A DNA stretch of 6,940 bases, from the NCBI GenBank assembly GCA_016198635.1, contig JACQIF010000078.1, forward strand, positions 1 through 6,940. The letters run 5' to 3'. The first letter of the stretch is position 1. Each line of letters opens with the position of its first letter. The position numbers and the translations under genes are program-made. A model generated the notes under the pieces. That model did no database searches. It saw nothing but the letters and a program-made list of their open reading frames with translations, and was not told the origin of the DNA. This document shows positions 5,701 to 6,940 of the stretch, piece by piece. The DNA comes from Candidatus Aenigmatarchaeota archaeon (GTDB lineage: Archaea > Aenigmatarchaeota > Aenigmatarchaeia > PWEA01 > JACQIF01).

Positions 5701-6318
5701 CTAAATGCTGCTTAACTCACGCTTGACACCACCGAGCTCTGCTTTCACGGCGTTCAGCTCAGTCATCAGAGTCGCGCGTATGGCTGGGTTTGTCTCTGCT
5801 CTGATCCGCGTCTCCAGGCTTGGGATCTCCCTCTCAAGCTCCCTCTTCCTCTTCTGTAGATCGGACTTTCTCTTGGACTTCTCGCGCCCCTCTGATATCT
5901 TCTCCCCAACAGCCTCGCCTATCTTGAAGCGGGCCTCCGATTCAGACGGATGGAATATCTTCGTCAGGAAGAAGTACAGCAGCGTCAGGAATATCGTGAG
6001 CCCGAGCCACCAGAACAGGAGCGCGGCCAGCCTACCGTACCATCCTGTGTAGACTATCGTTATGTAAGATGCAAGACCGAAAAGTGTGCCTAAAGCTTTA
6101 TTTATCTGGAATATGTGCATGCTTCTGCTTATTATGAACAGGTATAGCAGGAGGACGACGTGGGGCACGAAAAAGGCGAATATGAGGTCGTGCGATGGAT
6201 TGCCTGTTATGCAACCGTAGCGGCTGCTTGCCGTGCAGTCAGGAACCTTCAGCACAGCCTTGAACAGAATGTCTGCTATGTCAAATCCCGCTGCGCTCCC
6301 TATGTTATGGAATGACAT
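5701..6318 (-). CDS. Three-helix membrane protein with C-terminal cytoplasmic coiled coil
   Basis: Not a recognised family. The 205 residues comprise a 42-residue N-terminal region with two cysteines (C28, C36), three hydrophobic helices (about 43-63, 74-92, 97-119) and a strongly charged helical tail (125-203) rich in K, R and E with coiled-coil character. The basic loop between helices 1 and 2 (SRSMHIFQINK) and the charged tail both suggest the cytoplasmic side, which puts the N-terminal region outside, where the cysteine pair could form a disulfide. The ATG has GTGA four bases upstream and a TATA box 42 bases upstream, so this is the first gene of the membrane operon; its stop abuts the next gene. 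Co-transcription suggests it forms a membrane complex with the two five-helix proteins, with the tail as a docking site for a cytoplasmic partner. This is inference. Confidence 0.92.
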   Translation of the reverse strand: MSFHNIGSAAGFDIADILFKAVLKVPDCTASSRYGCITGNPSHDLIFAFFVPHVVLLLYLFIISRSMHIFQINKALGTLFGLASYITIVYTGWYGRLAALLFWWLGLTIFLTLLYFFLTKIFHPSESEARFKIGEAVGEKISEGREKSKRKSDLQKRKRELEREIPSLETRIRAETNPAIRATLMTELNAVKAELGGVKRELSSI

Positions 6319-6322
6319 TCAG

Positions 6323-6326
6323 TCAC
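6323..6326 (-). promoter_or_regulatory. GTGA ribosome site of the three-helix membrane gene
   Basis: GTGA on the minus strand, four bases before the ATG at 6318, matching the sites seen before the ATGs at 4570 and 5149. It supports the chosen start. Confidence 0.5.
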
Positions 6327-6355
6327 GACTCAAACGCATAGAATAGAGCAGGCAG

Positions 6356-6365
6356 AATATAAAAA
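6356..6365 (-). promoter_or_regulatory. TATA box of the membrane operon
   Basis: The minus strand reads TTTTTATATT, centred about 42 bases before the ATG at 6318. The expected start of transcription, near 6334, would give a leader of about 15 bases containing the GTGA site. The first five T also form the run that ends the preceding operon. Confidence 0.6.
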
Positions 6366-6384
6366 GGCGGCGCAATGGTGCCGC
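6361..6384 (-). terminator. GC hairpin plus T-run ending the upstream operon
   Basis: On the minus strand GCGGC (6384-6380) and GCCGC (6371-6367) pair around an eight-base loop, followed after one C by five T (6365-6361). It starts six bases after the stop of the small hydrophilic gene and overlaps the next promoter. Confidence 0.5.
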
Positions 6385-6389
6385 TATAT

Positions 6390-6740
6390 CTAGGCCCGCG
6401 GGGCTGGGACAGGCAAGTAATCGCTGTCCCATTTCAGCCCTACAACATACTTCCGAGTACTGCGGTCATAGCCTTTATACTCAAGCTGAGCATCAGGCAG
6501 TCTGTGCGGCAACTGGTTGCGTAACCCGGGCGTGTTGTTCTCAGGGTTTCTAGACGTCCACTCCCGCACCGCAACGACCTTTTCTTCGAAGCTTTGTGTT
6601 CTCTGCAAAGCGCTTTGGAAAAAGGGCTTTTTGTTCAAATCAGGCTGCCCCTCCTCCAAAGGAGGCAGGTGTATCATTTTAACTTCTTTCTCGAACCTTT
6701 CATTGGTGCGATTCATCCAATAGTTCAGCAAACCTGTCAT
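6390..6740 (-). CDS. Small hydrophilic protein of unknown function
   Basis: The 116 residues match no family I know. There is no hydrophobic segment, signal peptide or cysteine, so it is probably soluble and cytoplasmic. Residues 1-25 and 40-64 are likely charged helices (NRTNERFEKEVK; QRTQSFEEKVVAVREW); 65-83 is rich in Asn, Pro and Gly and probably loose; 86-104 (YKGYDRSTRKYVVGLKW) looks like a beta hairpin; the end is proline-rich. The start is secure: GGAGGT lies eight bases before the ATG, the best ribosome site in the window, and the ATG overlaps the stop of the preceding gene by one base (TAATG). It is the last gene of its operon, followed by a hairpin and T-run. Confidence 0.85.
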   Translation of the reverse strand: MTGLLNYWMNRTNERFEKEVKMIHLPPLEEGQPDLNKKPFFQSALQRTQSFEEKVVAVREWTSRNPENNTPGLRNQLPHRLPDAQLEYKGYDRSTRKYVVGLKWDSDYLPVPAPRA

Positions 6741-6940
6741 TATGTTCTACCTCCATGTCGTTGTGTTGGTTGTCCGTGCGCTGCTGCGGCTGGACCTTCG
6801 TAAACAGGATCCGACGTCTTTGTGCCTGTTCCATGGTCAAGGTGCTTGTTCCTGTACGCATCGTAAGCGGCAGCCGTCTCGAGTACCTCTCCTACTCTCC
6901 GACCTTCCTCTCCCATAGCGGCATCGTATTCGTCCTGACC
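6740..6940 (-). CDS. C-terminal end of an unrecognised protein (5' part beyond window)
   Basis: An open frame enters from the right edge and runs 66 codons to TAA at 6742-6740. The visible part is hydrophilic: a probable helix (GEEGRRVGEVLETAAAYDAY, residues 10-29) and then a low-complexity tail rich in Gly, Ala, Thr, His and Gln (about 36-66), probably disordered. No domain can be named from this stretch. The stop overlaps the next ATG by one base, which with the strong ribosome site inside its last codons points to coupled translation, and supports this being a true gene. Confidence 0.75.
   Translation of the reverse strand, partial: GQDEYDAAMGEEGRRVGEVLETAAAYDAYRNKHLDHGTGTKTSDPVYEGPAAAAHGQPTQRHGGRT
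6749..6754 (-). promoter_or_regulatory. Canonical GGAGGT ribosome site
   Basis: GGAGGT on the minus strand lies eight bases before the ATG at 6740, inside the last codons of the upstream gene. It fixes the start of the small hydrophilic protein. Confidence 0.8.

Overview
The window reads as a stretch of an archaeal chromosome, with every gene on the minus strand. The archaeal assignment is inferred from A/T-rich TATA boxes about 35-45 bases before several start codons, GTGA/GGAGGT Shine-Dalgarno motifs, T-run terminators, and protein types common in archaea (a nucleotidyltransferase fused to HEPN, small polytopic membrane proteins, coiled-coil proteins of unknown function). Several of the families remind me of DPANN genomes, but that placement comes from memory and was not tested. 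Base composition is moderate (a little over 50% GC by eye). There is no rRNA, tRNA, CRISPR array, transposase or integrase. Coding density is high and the genes are packed in short operons.

Reading along the minus strand from the right edge: (1) the C-terminal end of an unrecognised protein (6740-6940) overlaps by one base a small hydrophilic protein (6390-6740) that has a perfect GGAGGT ribosome site. A GC hairpin plus T-run closes this unit, and the T-run doubles as the TATA region of the next one. (2) A membrane operon follows: a three-helix membrane protein with a cytoplasmic-looking coiled-coil tail (5701-6318), then two adjacent five-helix membrane proteins (5188-5700 and 4652-5149) that look like diverged copies of one family. 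(3) After a T-run and a new TATA box comes a two-gene operon: a 408-residue coiled-coil protein (3344-4570) and, two bases later, a 608-residue protein (1515-3341) that fuses a cysteine-less glutaredoxin-like domain to an endonuclease IV/xylose-isomerase-like TIM barrel carrying a large helical insertion. (4) A 195-base intergenic region holds several stem-loops, a terminator, and the TATA box of the last gene. (5) The last gene (1-1319, open at the left edge) is a polymerase-beta-type nucleotidyltransferase followed by two tandem HEPN-like domains, only the first of which keeps the RX4H motif.

The most unusual content is the coiled-coil/barrel pair, because its barrel keeps most of the metal ligands of an AP endonuclease inside an otherwise unfamiliar architecture, and the single-chain nucleotidyltransferase-HEPN-HEPN protein, which looks like a toxin-antitoxin pair merged into one polypeptide. 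Nothing in the sequence shows that these two units work together; they have separate promoters. The membrane trio is a likely complex of unknown function.
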